A stretch of 64,000 nucleotides of DNA, from the NCBI GenBank assembly GCA_905207235.1, contig CAJLKN010000009.1, positions 1 through 64,000 on the forward strand. The letters are read 5' to 3'. The notes beneath the pieces are model-generated. The model had not been told where the DNA came from and did no database searches. It saw nothing but the letters and a program-made list of their open reading frames with translations. This document shows positions 41,436 through 50,800 of the stretch, in pieces. The position numbers and the translations under genes were made by a program. Source of the DNA: an uncultured Eubacteriales bacterium. Its GTDB lineage: Bacteria > Bacillota > Clostridia > Christensenellales > Borkfalkiaceae. Positions within the stretch are counted from its first letter, which is position 1. Every line of letters starts with the position of its first letter.

Positions 41436-41806
41436 TGACTTTCAAAGTCGACAACTTAAAGGATATGAATGCCTCTCTTCAGGACTTCGCAAATTATCTT
41501 AAAAGTTGCAGTCTTACGGACGACGACATTTTTTTCAGCCGTCTCGTAGGTTGCGAGCTGATAACTAACGTCATACGCCATTGCGGCGAAATGGCGCAGT
41601 TCAGTGGCGGAGTGCAGGGCGACAGCATTGTCATATGCGTGTCTTCGGACGGCGGCGATGACTTTACTCTGTGTCCCAAACTGCCGGAACTGCTCTCGGA
41701 GAGCGGCAGGGGGCTGTATATAGTAAACGTCATTTGCGGCGGCGATCTTACCCTTTCGGGCAACCGAATAACCGCCCGCATAAAGCTCGGCAAAACCTGC
41801 CTTTAA
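41432..41806 (+). CDS. ATP-binding anti-sigma factor (RsbW/SpoIIAB-like)
   Basis: 124 residues, HATPase_c fold. N-box FSRLVGCELITNVIRHCG with the Glu and Asn in place, an SSDGGDDFTLCP stretch in place of the usual DxGxG box, and the G2 box SESGRGLYIVNVI. It should bind the sigma factor in the absence of the antagonist and phosphorylate STAS Ser58. ATG 41432 overlaps the sigma stop by 4 nt. Position after the sigma gene is unlike spoIIA and rsb operons; together with the degenerate copy before it, this suggests duplication with loss in one copy. Confidence 0.8.
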   Translation: MMTFKVDNLKDMNASLQDFANYLKSCSLTDDDIFFSRLVGCELITNVIRHCGEMAQFSGGVQGDSIVICVSSDGGDDFTLCPKLPELLSESGRGLYIVNVICGGDLTLSGNRITARIKLGKTCL

Positions 41807-41873
41807 AATGTCAGCCGCAGATTTTTCTGCGGGTAAAATTATATCTTCTTTTTTTAATTATAGTGCAAAGAAT

Positions 41874-41915
41874 ACGCGCGGCGGTTTTTAAACCGCCGCG
41901 CGTTAATTTTTTTTT
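41874..41915 (+). terminator. Rho-independent terminator of the partner-switching operon
   Basis: A 13-14 bp stem (41874-41887 with 41890-41903) followed by taattttttttt. Confidence 0.9.
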
Positions 41916-42405
41916 GTTTGTCTTGCCCTGGCAAGATTAAGTTTTCCGCTCAACTTATTTGCATTGTCGCAGATAGTATCTCATTGCTTCAAATAGTTTT
42001 CATTGCTTCTGTCGCTTGCCGCGGCGCAATAATTTCTTTGTATGGTTTGCCGCGCACGGCATAAGTTTGCTGTCATGTTTTCGCGTCGATGCAATTTTCC
42101 CCGCGCCCGAATTTTTTGCGTTTGCCTGTTGCCGCGCACAAAATTAAATTGCGGCAATCAACTTCGGCAATACATGTTTTAAATTCAGGACAGCTTACGC
42201 GGCTTTTAAAAGTGTATAAAATTATGCGGATTTAAAGTATCCCAAAGAGGAGGATGCAATTTGTCGCGTCAGATATTTTTTTGCCATAAACAATATGCAA
42301 TAACAAATCTTTTAATCTGCGACAGATAAAACTTTTTGCGTCGGGTAAAAACTTTATGTAAAATAACTTCTTTGCCTGTAATCTTTACGGCTGTATTATT
42401 TTAAA
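41916..42405. other. Intergenic stretch with one possible small ORF
   Basis: Between the terminator of the sigma operon and that of the leftward membrane-protein gene. It holds a short ORF with a perfect Shine-Dalgarno (42261-42329, listed separately). A tgtataaaat sequence at about 42211-42220 could be its -10. No other coding signal seen. Confidence 0.5.
42261..42329 (+). CDS. Possible 22-residue small protein
   Basis: TTG start with AGGAGG at 42248-42253, spaced 7 nt. The product has 22 residues, with an aromatic-cationic middle and a hydrophobic end (IFFCHKQYAITNLLIC). An ATG directly touching the Shine-Dalgarno (42254) would give only 11 codons in another frame. Unknown function; may be chance. 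Confidence 0.3.
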   Translation: MSRQIFFCHKQYAITNLLICDR

Positions 42406-42406
42406 G

Positions 42407-42442
42407 CAAAAAAATGGCTTCGGACTGAGCCGAAGCCATTTT
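42407..42442 (-). terminator. Terminator of the 591-residue membrane protein gene
   Basis: A 13-bp stem (42411-42423 with 42430-42442). On the - strand it is followed by a run of seven Ts. Confidence 0.9.
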
Positions 42443-42452
42443 ATATTTACAA

Positions 42453-44228
42453 TTACTTTTTGCTGCTGATGAAGAGGTAAATCTTGCGGAGCAGACCGCT
42501 CGAAAGCATTGCGCGGAACCTTCCGAGGTGAATGAATATCGAAGGGAAGAATTCTCTGTTGTCTTCGCCGACTTCGTAGTCGGGCATGCCTGCGGGAAGA
42601 ACGCCCTTGGACTTTTCAAGGAATACCTTGGAGAATTCAATCTTCTGTTCTACGGTAAGAGTATCGATAAACTCGTCGGTAGGACCGTCATATACGAGGA
42701 CGGGAGCCTTGTAAACGACTGCGTGATATTCTTCGACGGGTGCAGGTTCATCGGCGGGAGTTTCGTCGCCTTCTGCAACGGGAACGTCCATCGTAAGCTG
42801 TTCGGGCTCGTCGGAAGTCGTCTCTTCGGTCGTTTCAACCGTCTCTTCCGTTTCGGAAGTTTGCTCGCTCTTTTCTTCTGCGGGTTCTTCCTTGACTTCT
42901 TCAGCCTGAGCCTCGGGCTGTGCCTCAGCTTCTTCGGGCTGTGCTTCTGCGACAACGGGAGCGGCGTAAACCGTCGTGTCGCTCACAAGTTCGGTCTGCT
43001 GTTCGGTCTGAGAGCTCATGGTTGTGTCTTCAAACCTTATTCTTGCGTCCTTCTGTTCGCGAGCCTTTTCTTTAAGCACGCCTACGCGTCCTACGCGGAC
43101 GGCAGAAATTATAACTGCCACAACCAGCCAGAAGATTATAAGATAAATATTCAGACCTACCGTTACATTCTGTTCGACGAACATGCATACGAGTGCGACT
43201 GCCGCAACGATGAGGGTGATGAGGTATCTTACGAGGGCGAATACCTTCGAACCCTTGTTGACGGTGATGATGCCTTTTTCGTCGTATTTGTTGCCGGACA
43301 TAAGTCCGCAGAAATCGATTATGAGATTGATTATGGCAAGTATGCCGAGTGCAAGAACGGCAACGTTAATTAAGTTGAGCGTAACGCTCGCGCCGTCTAT
43401 CCAGATGAGGTTCTGACCTGCGGAAAGCCCGCTGACCATAATTCTGATGAGAGCGAAAGCCGTAACTGGAGCATTGGAAGCGACATAAAGACCCGTGCCG
43501 GCATTCATGGAATCGAGCATGCTGTACCAGCCTTCGAGCGAAATGCCCATCTTTAACGCTACGTAAGACATGAGCGCGTCAAACTCGAACAGGCATATCA
43601 TTACGAAGAGCGATATGAGGAAGAGCACAACTTTTGCCGTGCCGAGCGATTTTTTCTGCATAATGCTCTGAATGAAGAGTATTACGAGAACGGCTGTGCC
43701 AACTGCAACGAGGTTGAGGTTGTAATATACAAGTGCCGCCGAAACAGAAACAAGTGCAGAGTAGTAGAACGCAAAGAAGAAGAAATAAAGTCCGAGCGTG
43801 AAGAGCGCGGCGCCTTCTCCGACGTATGCGCTTATTATGCTCGTGTTCTTATCCTTTTTGCCGAGGCATACGGGAATGATCATAACCAGCGCAAGCACGG
43901 TAACGACTGCATAAACCAGCAAGAGGATGGCGAGCATCTGAATTTGCGTGGAATCTGCGGGCAAAATCGTGTTTGAATAATTAAGGAAATCGGGAAGGGG
44001 ATGTTCAGCCACGAACGCGCCCGTGATGAGTTCGCTGCCTGTGAAGGGCATTAAGAAAGCATTAAGGGCTGCCGGGATATACCAGAACATCATCTGGTCG
44101 CCCGTGTTTTCGAAGTAATCGAGCCCGAAGAGGGGTATAAACCAGCCCGCAACGAGCAGAAGCACAGCTATGACGTAGGTAACGATTACCGCAGTCTTGT
44201 TCGTCTTCTTGGTGTTTTCAGTTGACAT
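42453..44228 (-). CDS. Multi-pass membrane protein with acidic cytoplasmic region
   Basis: 591 residues, not recognised. Some 8-9 hydrophobic helices fill the first 390 residues, with an outside loop after helix 1 (Trp/Phe/Asp-rich). A Glu/Ala/Thr/Pro-rich low-complexity stretch of about 110 residues follows (about 405-510), then a compact C-terminal segment of about 80 residues (FIDTLTVEQKIEFSKVFLEK, SIFIHLGRFRAML) that looks folded. The ATG at 44228 fits the ggag Shine-Dalgarno at 44236-44239; the ATG at 44234 is too close to it. It is a single gene with a strong promoter and terminator. No transporter signature seen. Confidence 0.7.
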   Translation of the reverse strand: MSTENTKKTNKTAVIVTYVIAVLLLVAGWFIPLFGLDYFENTGDQMMFWYIPAALNAFLMPFTGSELITGAFVAEHPLPDFLNYSNTILPADSTQIQMLAILLLVYAVVTVLALVMIIPVCLGKKDKNTSIISAYVGEGAALFTLGLYFFFFAFYYSALVSVSAALVYYNLNLVAVGTAVLVILFIQSIMQKKSLGTAKVVLFLISLFVMICLFEFDALMSYVALKMGISLEGWYSMLDSMNAGTGLYVASNAPVTAFALIRIMVSGLSAGQNLIWIDGASVTLNLINVAVLALGILAIINLIIDFCGLMSGNKYDEKGIITVNKGSKVFALVRYLITLIVAAVALVCMFVEQNVTVGLNIYLIIFWLVVAVIISAVRVGRVGVLKEKAREQKDARIRFEDTTMSSQTEQQTELVSDTTVYAAPVVAEAQPEEAEAQPEAQAEEVKEEPAEEKSEQTSETEETVETTEETTSDEPEQLTMDVPVAEGDETPADEPAPVEEYHAVVYKAPVLVYDGPTDEFIDTLTVEQKIEFSKVFLEKSKGVLPAGMPDYEVGEDNREFFPSIFIHLGRFRAMLSSGLLRKIYLFISSKK

Positions 44229-44324
44229 AATCATTCTCCGTAACAGTTTATTTATTTTAAGCCGCCATTATAAGCGGCGCGATAAATTAGTTAAACGATA
44301 GTCCTTGACGAACCTTCTTAAAAT

Positions 44325-44353
44325 ATTTTAATACAAAAAATATTATATGTCAA
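44325..44353 (-). promoter_or_regulatory. Sigma-A promoter of the 591-residue membrane protein gene
   Basis: On the - strand, TTGACA (44353-44348), 17 bp, TAAAAT (44330-44325). The leader is about 90 nt. Confidence 0.8.
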
Positions 44354-44464
44354 GATTTAGCATAAATTTTAACGCCCGATAAGGCATAAAATTTATTTTT
44401 GTCCGCGCCCGTCGGGGCATGTCCGCCGCGGCTTCGACGCAAGTTTTTTATGCCTTTAAAACTA

Positions 44465-44493
44465 TTGAAATTTTTTTGCGCATATAGTATAAT
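44465..44493 (+). promoter_or_regulatory. Sigma-A promoter of the HTH-protease operon
   Basis: TTGAAA (44465-44470), 17 bp, TATAAT (44488-44493). The 44229-44565 gap between divergent genes holds only this promoter and the leftward one at 44325-44353. Confidence 0.8.
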
Positions 44494-44565
44494 ATTTCCC
44501 GAACTCGGCAAAAAATTAGCGATGCGCTTGATTTGCGCGTTGCGTTTAAAGGGAGGTCGATTGTT

Positions 44566-44889
44566 ATGTCCGCAAGGATGCAAGGCGGAAGTCTGTCGGT
44601 TGCAGGGCTTGTCGCCGAACTCAATAAGTCGTGCAGGGAAAAACTTCTCGAAGGGCGCGACCTTAAAAATCTGGTAAAGATTTTCGAGGACGCCGAACTC
44701 ATGACTACGCTCAACTGTCTTTTCGAAAACGACCTCAACGTTTCAAAAACGGCGCGTGCGCTCTACATGCACCGCAACACTCTCATTTACAGACTGGATA
44801 AAGTGCGTTCAATAACGGGGCTCAATCCCGACTCGTTCAACGACGCCGTAACCTTTCTCATATTATACGCGCTCTACTGCGCAAAGTAG
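44566..44889 (+). CDS. Stand-alone PucR-type helix-turn-helix protein
   Basis: 107 residues from ATG 44566 (gggaggt at 44551-44557; frame opens at 44533). The C-terminal 65 residues match the PucR C-terminal HTH: LFENDLNVSKTARALYMHRN with TLIYRLDKVRSITGLNP. The usual N-terminal sensor and GGDEF-like parts of PucR/CdaR regulators are absent, leaving a short helical lead. It probably binds DNA as a dimer. 8 nt before the S41 protease gene, so they form one operon and it may control it. Confidence 0.75.
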   Translation: MSARMQGGSLSVAGLVAELNKSCREKLLEGRDLKNLVKIFEDAELMTTLNCLFENDLNVSKTARALYMHRNTLIYRLDKVRSITGLNPDSFNDAVTFLILYALYCAK

Positions 44890-44897
44890 GCATAAAA

Positions 44898-46220
44898 TTG
44901 AAAAAATCTGTACGTAAAAACATAATAGGCGGGGTCATAGCCATCGTCGTTGTCGTCGGGGCGATACTTCTCGCAATCAATTTCGGCGTGTGCGGCATTT
45001 ATTTTTCAACTACCGACTGGGTGGTCGGCATGATAGAAAAATATTACTACTACGACGTCTCCGAAGAGGACGTGCGCGCGGCGGGACTGGATAACCTTTC
45101 GGGCAACGTGCTCGACATATATTCGGGCTTCTATACGTCGGAGGAATACGACGAAATGCTTCAATCCAATGCGGGAAACAATACCGGCATAGGCGTGAGC
45201 TATTCTTATATCGACAATTCTTTCGAACGCGGCATATTCATCAACGAAGTAGTAGGCAATTCGCCCGCATATCTCAGCGGTCTGCGCGAGGGTACTTTCG
45301 TTCTCGGTGCGAACGACGCCGACGGCAACTCTGCGCAGTTCAATTCGACTGCTTCTTTTTCCGATTACATTCTTGCGCACGACACGGGCGAAAAATTTAC
45401 TCTGATTACCGACCGCGGCGAATACGAGGTAAGCAGGGAAGATTATCACGCAAGCTATTGCTTTATGGCTACCGCCGATACGGAGTGGAGCATACAGTAC
45501 AATTCCTCCTCCGAAATGCAGGTGGTTGAGACGCCTTCCACAAAATACTCTTACCTTCCCGAAGGCACGGCTTATATGAAAGTTACGCAGTTTTTCGGCA
45601 ACGCCGCATATGAGGTTGCCGAACTCATGCGCGAATTCAATGCCGAAAACTGCACGTCGCTCATATTCGATCTGCGCAACAACGGAGGCGGCTACGTCGA
45701 TGTAATGCAGAGCATGTCGCACGTGTTCATAGGCGACAGAGATTATATGCCCGCCGCGATGACCGCGAGGTATAAAGACGGAAAAGAAACGGTATTCAAC
45801 GTAAACGCAATCGCGCAGGAGGACTGCCTTTTCCCTGCGGAGTGTTCGCTCTACGTTCTCGCCAACAACGGCACGGCGAGCGCATCCGAAGCGCTGATTG
45901 GCGTGCTCGTATCCAACGGCGTTGTCGATTATTCCGATATTTACCTCTCCGATTACTCGCAGACCTACCTCGAATGGTCGGGTACGCAGAACAAAAATTG
46001 CCGCACTTACGGCAAGGGCATAATGCAGACAACGTTCAGATATTTCGTAACGGGCGACGCGATAAAGCTCACCACGGCAAAAATTTACTGGCCGAACGGC
46101 AAGTGCATTCACGACGTAGGACTGACGGTTGAAGACGGCTGCGAGACCGTCCCCGCCGAGTGGAGCATAACTTATGCCGACGAGGAGTTGCAGAGCGCGG
46201 TTGCCATGATTGCAGGCTGA
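44898..46220 (+). CDS. S41-family C-terminal processing protease
   Basis: 440 residues from a TTG start, with gtagg 8 nt before. One N-terminal membrane helix (IIGGVIAIVVVVGAILLAI) faces the protease outward. PDZ domain at about 95-180 (GIFINEVVGNSPAYLSGLREG). Catalytic core: LIFDLRNNGGGYVDVM (255-270), nucleophile Ser328 in NNGTASASEA, general-base Lys373 in YGKGIMQ. Such proteases trim secreted or membrane proteins; in spore formers CtpB cleaves SpoIVFA. No peptidoglycan-binding tail. Substrate unknown. Confidence 0.88.
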   Translation: MKKSVRKNIIGGVIAIVVVVGAILLAINFGVCGIYFSTTDWVVGMIEKYYYYDVSEEDVRAAGLDNLSGNVLDIYSGFYTSEEYDEMLQSNAGNNTGIGVSYSYIDNSFERGIFINEVVGNSPAYLSGLREGTFVLGANDADGNSAQFNSTASFSDYILAHDTGEKFTLITDRGEYEVSREDYHASYCFMATADTEWSIQYNSSSEMQVVETPSTKYSYLPEGTAYMKVTQFFGNAAYEVAELMREFNAENCTSLIFDLRNNGGGYVDVMQSMSHVFIGDRDYMPAAMTARYKDGKETVFNVNAIAQEDCLFPAECSLYVLANNGTASASEALIGVLVSNGVVDYSDIYLSDYSQTYLEWSGTQNKNCRTYGKGIMQTTFRYFVTGDAIKLTTAKIYWPNGKCIHDVGLTVEDGCETVPAEWSITYADEELQSAVAMIAG

Positions 46221-46271
46221 ATTTTTTGAATAAATTCAGACTTGATTTATAAAAAAAGTTGTGTAAAAATT

Positions 46272-46314
46272 TGCGCGGAGCGCGGGCAATAAAGCCCGCG
46301 CTCCGCGCAGTTTT
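46272..46314 (+). terminator. Rho-independent terminator of the protease operon
   Basis: A perfect 16-bp GC stem (46272-46287 with 46294-46309), 6-nt loop, then gtttta. Confidence 0.88.
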
Positions 46315-46344
46315 ATTATTAAAAAATCAAACGATCGTCCGAAA

Positions 46345-46388
46345 AAATTGCGCCCGCAGGCGGCAATAAAAATTGCCGTATGCGGGCG
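46345..46388 (-). terminator. Terminator of the MinD/MinE-like operon
   Basis: Hairpin 46351-46388 with a 2-nt mismatch in the stem. On the - strand it is followed by aatttttt. The rest of the gap to 46564 is AT-rich, with one small 9-bp hairpin (46515-46523 with 46527-46535). Confidence 0.8.
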
Positions 46389-46564
46389 CGTTCGTTCGCT
46401 TAAAAAATTATGCAGTTTTCTGCTTTAAAATGAGCATTAAATGGCAAACAAATTTACGTTTTATATATTATAGATAATATATAATTTTGTGCAAATAATT
46501 ACACAATAATAAAGGTTTTTACGGCGCGTAAAAACGCGCAATTCAAGGAAAATTTTATTGTTTT

Positions 46565-46768
46565 TTATACGGGTTTTCTGAAACGTTTTATGCGCCTTGC
46601 GTCGAATATCACGCAGATCGAAAAACCGTTCTCCGTGCGCGTTATGTCCATTGAAAAACGCCCTTCGTTTTCAAAGTATTCTGCGCATACTTTTTTCAGG
46701 TCGCACAAAAAAAGTTCCTTTTCGCCTTCGGAAAGTTCTTCGCGTTCAAAAATTATATTTTCGCTCAT
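46565..46768 (-). CDS. Small MinE-like protein
   Basis: 67 residues, ATG 46768, overlapping the MinD-like stop by 4 nt. The last 45 residues (FLCDLKKVCAEYFENEGRFS, MDITRTENGFSICVIF) fit the order of the MinE topological-specificity domain: helix, short turn, beta strand with a charged face, then a hydrophobic beta strand. N-terminal half is acidic (EREELSEGEKE) and unlike the cationic membrane-binding helix of MinE. Its place directly after a MinD-like gene supports the reading, but similarity is weak, and it could be an unrelated partner protein. Confidence 0.45.
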   Translation of the reverse strand: MSENIIFEREELSEGEKELFLCDLKKVCAEYFENEGRFSMDITRTENGFSICVIFDARRIKRFRKPV

Positions 46769-47496
46769 ATCTTCGACCTCATTTTGCGCTTTATGTATCC
46801 GCCCACTCCGCAGTAAGAGCGCACGGGCGAATAAGTCTTTTTGCCTGTCCCCGCCATGCGCGCAGCCGTCATTCTGAAAGCCTTTACGCTGTCCGAGCGC
46901 ATGCCGCCGAGCGGCATGGTAAGGTCCTCGGGAATTACTCCGTAAAGGGGCACGCGCAGAATTTTTGCAATGTCCGAAGGCGGCATGATCTTTCCGTCGT
47001 AAACCAGTCCGCCGTTCACTTTGTTGACTATAAGCCCCGTTTCCTTGTATCCCGCGTCGCTGAGTTCGTTTATGCACGCCTCCGCGCTCTTTATGCAGGG
47101 AGTGTAGGGCTCGCAGATGACCGCCGCGCGGTTGCAAACCGTGCGGGCAACGCCGTCGCAGAGCACGAAATCGAAAAGTTGCTCTGTTTCGGTTACCGCG
47201 TAAGAGGCGTACTCTCCGTCGTTGCAGCCCAGCGTGGGCAATATGAAAAAGTTCGGCGAGCGGGGGTGTTCCACTATTACCTGTTTTATGCGGCACGCGC
47301 CCTGTTTTGCCTCCGAAAGGGAGTAAACCTGCAATCCGCCCGCGCCCGAGGCGCACAGCGCGGAAGCGCACCTGTAATCGCCGTCGACAACAAGAACGCG
47401 CTCGCCGCGCGCGGCGAGCGCCAGACCCGTGCCCACGGCGCACGCAGTAACGCCCGTACCGCCCTTCAACGAGGCAAAATATATTTTCTGCGCCAT
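46765..47496 (-). CDS. MinD-like ATPase with altered P-loop
   Basis: 243 residues. Alignment by eye with MinD: VYSLSEAKQGACRIKQVIVE, FFILPT, GLIVNKVNGG, ILRVPLYGVIPED and SVKAFRMTAARMAG are all MinD landmarks. The deviant Walker A reads KGGTGVTA (11-18): the signature Lys11 is kept but the P-loop lysine is Val16, so ATP hydrolysis is probably lost. The C-terminal GGYIKRKMRSKI is a basic amphipathic helix like the MinD membrane anchor. No minC is adjacent. gggagg upstream is 12 nt from ATG 47496. A normal MinD may exist elsewhere in the genome. Confidence 0.72.
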   Translation of the reverse strand: MAQKIYFASLKGGTGVTACAVGTGLALAARGERVLVVDGDYRCASALCASGAGGLQVYSLSEAKQGACRIKQVIVEHPRSPNFFILPTLGCNDGEYASYAVTETEQLFDFVLCDGVARTVCNRAAVICEPYTPCIKSAEACINELSDAGYKETGLIVNKVNGGLVYDGKIMPPSDIAKILRVPLYGVIPEDLTMPLGGMRSDSVKAFRMTAARMAGTGKKTYSPVRSYCGVGGYIKRKMRSKI

Positions 47497-47818
47497 TTTT
47501 TTATTTTTCCTCCCGAAATCTTAAATAAATATTATTTTATTTATTATACAACCCGCATGCGCGCATTTTGTGGCGAAAATGGGCGAAAATGCTCTGTTTT
47601 TTGCGCTTTTGGCGGGCTTTTTATGCGCTGATTTTTGTTCGCGGCGAGGGAGAACAGAGGGGGAATAAACGCAATGAGCAATTATTTTTTTCTGTTTATT
47701 TTTAGTTTATAAAAATTTTTATTATTATATTATGTTTAATGCGCAATGCGCACTTTGTGCAAAAAAGTGCTGCGCGCCCCTGAAACGACAAGTAATTTCC
47801 GAGAGGCAATTTCAATAG
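47497..47818. other. Intergenic stretch between divergent genes
   Basis: 322 nt between the MinD-like gene and the giant lipoprotein gene. Only weak promoter pieces are seen, such as TTTATA (47706-47711) and TATTAT (47728-47733) with a 16-bp spacer. A GC stretch (gcgcaatgcgcac, gtgctgcgcgc, about 47741-47778) can form hairpins in the lipoprotein leader. Confidence 0.4.
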
Positions 47819-50800
47819 ATGAAAAAATTTTTTAAATCGGTAACTGCGGCTGCGCTCGTAGCTGCAGGTGCGGCAAGTTTCACGCTCGGGCTCTCGGCCT
47901 GCGCAGGTAAAACTCAATCTACCGAACGCCCCACAAACGTGGATATAACCAAGACGGAGGCGCCCAAAGACGGCAGCCTTCCCACCGCGCATTCCGCGGC
48001 GGAAAACCTTTCTTATATCGCTTACGTTCTCGACGCACAGTCGCAGTATCACTGCTACACTTACACGGTAACAAGCGCCGCCATAGCCACGCAGTACACA
48101 AAGAGCTATAAAGATTACAGGGACGGCGTTACCATTTCTTCGGACATAACCTATTCATCCATGGTCAAGTCCGGTTCGCAGGCTTGCTTTGTTGAGGGTG
48201 AAAACGGACCGGAAGCATACATGCGCTTCAGCTCGGCGCCCTCCGCCGACACAACCCACCTTACGGCGAATTGGTCGCAGGACGCCCCCGTGCACTACGG
48301 CGAACAGGCGTATCTTTACACATACGGACTTTTCCAGACCGAACTCACCAACTATATAATCAATGCCGACACGATAGCAGAGAGCGGCGAGGTGAAGGCG
48401 AACGGCGACGGCACCTACACGCAGTCCGTCATGCTCGACCCCATCGCGAGCACGTATTATTATCAGTTCGGCATGAAGACGAGGGGCGGACTTTCTGGCT
48501 ACCCCGAATTTCAGAGCGTCAGCCTCAGCTTTACGTTCGACGGCGAATGGCGCATTCTCTCTATGGATATAGACGAAGTCAGCCTCGTCAACAAGGGCGT
48601 TACGGTAACCAGCGTATCCAAGAGCCGCGTGGAATATTCCTACGACGACGCTTCGTTCGACGAGCAGCACTTTGATTTTTACGACAGTTATTTCCGTCAG
48701 TACGTCGGCGACGACACCCTCGAAGAGGGCGGCGACTACGAAGAGGAGATGACGATAGATTTAACAAGCGTTCTTTCGAACGGCTTTTCCAAGATAATGG
48801 ACGGCGGTCAGCAGTTCCAGATTACTGCCGAACTCGGACAGAACAGGTATGTAGGTTATATTTTCGTCGCGCTCGACCTTGCAGACCCGCTCAACAGCCT
48901 GCAACTCAAACTCAGCCTCGGCAAGACGCTGGAAGAACAGGGCTTCTACCTCGAATACGCCCAAGGTCAGGCGGAGGCGTACTACGGCGAAGATTTTGCG
49001 CTCAACGTCAATATTGCCGCGCTCAAACCGATTATCGAACAATTCACCGATTGGGCGGACGGCTTGAATAGCGCGCTTTCTTCCCTTACTTCTGAGGGCG
49101 AGGAGGGTTCAGCCGCGCTGTCTTCCGACGCGCTTTCAGACCTCATGAATATCATGCAGCTCGAAGTGCAGGGGGAAAATGCCCGCATAGTGCTCAAAAC
49201 GGACGACCTTTTGGGTCTGGGCATAGGCGTGGATATTCAGCTTTTCTTCGGCATAGGCGAAAAGGATATAACCTTCCACGGCGCGTCGATAAAGGGGCTT
49301 TCCTTCGGCGGAAGCGGCATAGACCTCGCGCTCTCGCTCACCACGACGACCGCGCCCGTCATAGACAGGGAAAGCACTTCCGCTTCGGCGGACCTCGCCG
49401 ATTATGCGGCGGATATTTACAATCTGCTCTCGTCTGACCTCATAAAGGTCGATATCGCCCTCGACGGCAATTCGCAAGCCGTCAATATCTCCGCGCTCAA
49501 AGGGCTGAGCGTATCCGCTTCGGCTTACGTTGATATCGACGGCATAACCGTCGGCGCGGACATAAATATTTCATATAAGCGCGGCGCAGACGCCATTTCC
49601 GCGCAGGTAAAGGCATATTACGATTACGACGCATCGTCGGCAAATTACGGCCGACTTATAATCGAAGTTTCGTCCATAAACGGAAAAACCACCGACATAG
49701 GCGCGGTTTGCGATATTTCGGAAGTTGCCGAAGCCGTGCCCGCTCTGCTCTCGCTCGCGGGACTGCAAACTGATATCTTCTCCGCGCAGTCTGTCGTTCC
49801 CTCGCAGGTTGCCGACATAATAAATTCTGTTCTTTCCTGCGACCTTTCGGATCTCATCGGCGAACTGTACGCCGACAAGGCGCAGATTAAAGCCGCGGTC
49901 AACATAGACGACCTTTTAAGCGCGCTTTCCGTAAATACTGGCGTTGAGTTCGGATATTGCCGCCTCGTCTATACGGCGGGAGGGGATAACGGCGGAAATC
50001 TTTCGGCGGCTCTGCCCGCAATGGGACTTTCTCTCGATGTAAGCGGCGCGGACGGCGGCATTTCCCTGCCCGATACGGAAGGATATTTAAATGTTTCAGA
50101 CATGATAAATGTCGTTACCAACGCGTGGAGTTCTGTCGAAGATATAATTTCCCGAGGCAGAATAACGCTTGAAATCGCGCAGGGCGAAGCGTACATAACC
50201 TACGGCGGCGCAACCCTTTCGGTTGACGGCGCGGTGAGCGCAGACTGGAACGAAGGCAGTCAGTCTGTCGCGCTCGACCTCAACGTCCGCCTCGCTTCAA
50301 ACGGCTCTGCGGTAACGCGCGTGCAGCTCGTTTACGATAAAAACTGCGGCAGTTCCCGTCCCTTGATAAGGCTTGCGCTCAACGGCGCGGCGATGGATAT
50401 CTATTCCGCCGACATTGAGAGCGCTTTGGGACAGATTTCCGACATTTCAACCGCTCTTTCGCCCGCGAGGACGGGCACCGACGAGCAGGAGCAGCTTTTT
50501 GCCCTTGTTTTCGGCATTCTTTCGGACGGTAGCTGGGTCGACGTCCTCAATAAAATGACGCTCTCGTCCGACGGACAGTCGGTTGTGCTTTCCTATCTTT
50601 CGGAAGCGGCAGCCGAGGTAAAGGTGGATACTTTCGGCGGGCTTGCGCTCTCGCTCGGCCTCAATTACGGCGGGCTTGACGCCGCCGCGAAAGTCAGCGT
50701 GGGTCAGGGTGACATCTTCGACGAAGTTTACGCGCAGATAGGTACATACAATCCCGTCAGCACGGCGCAGGGCGGAAGTTTCGTAAAGGTAATCTACGAT

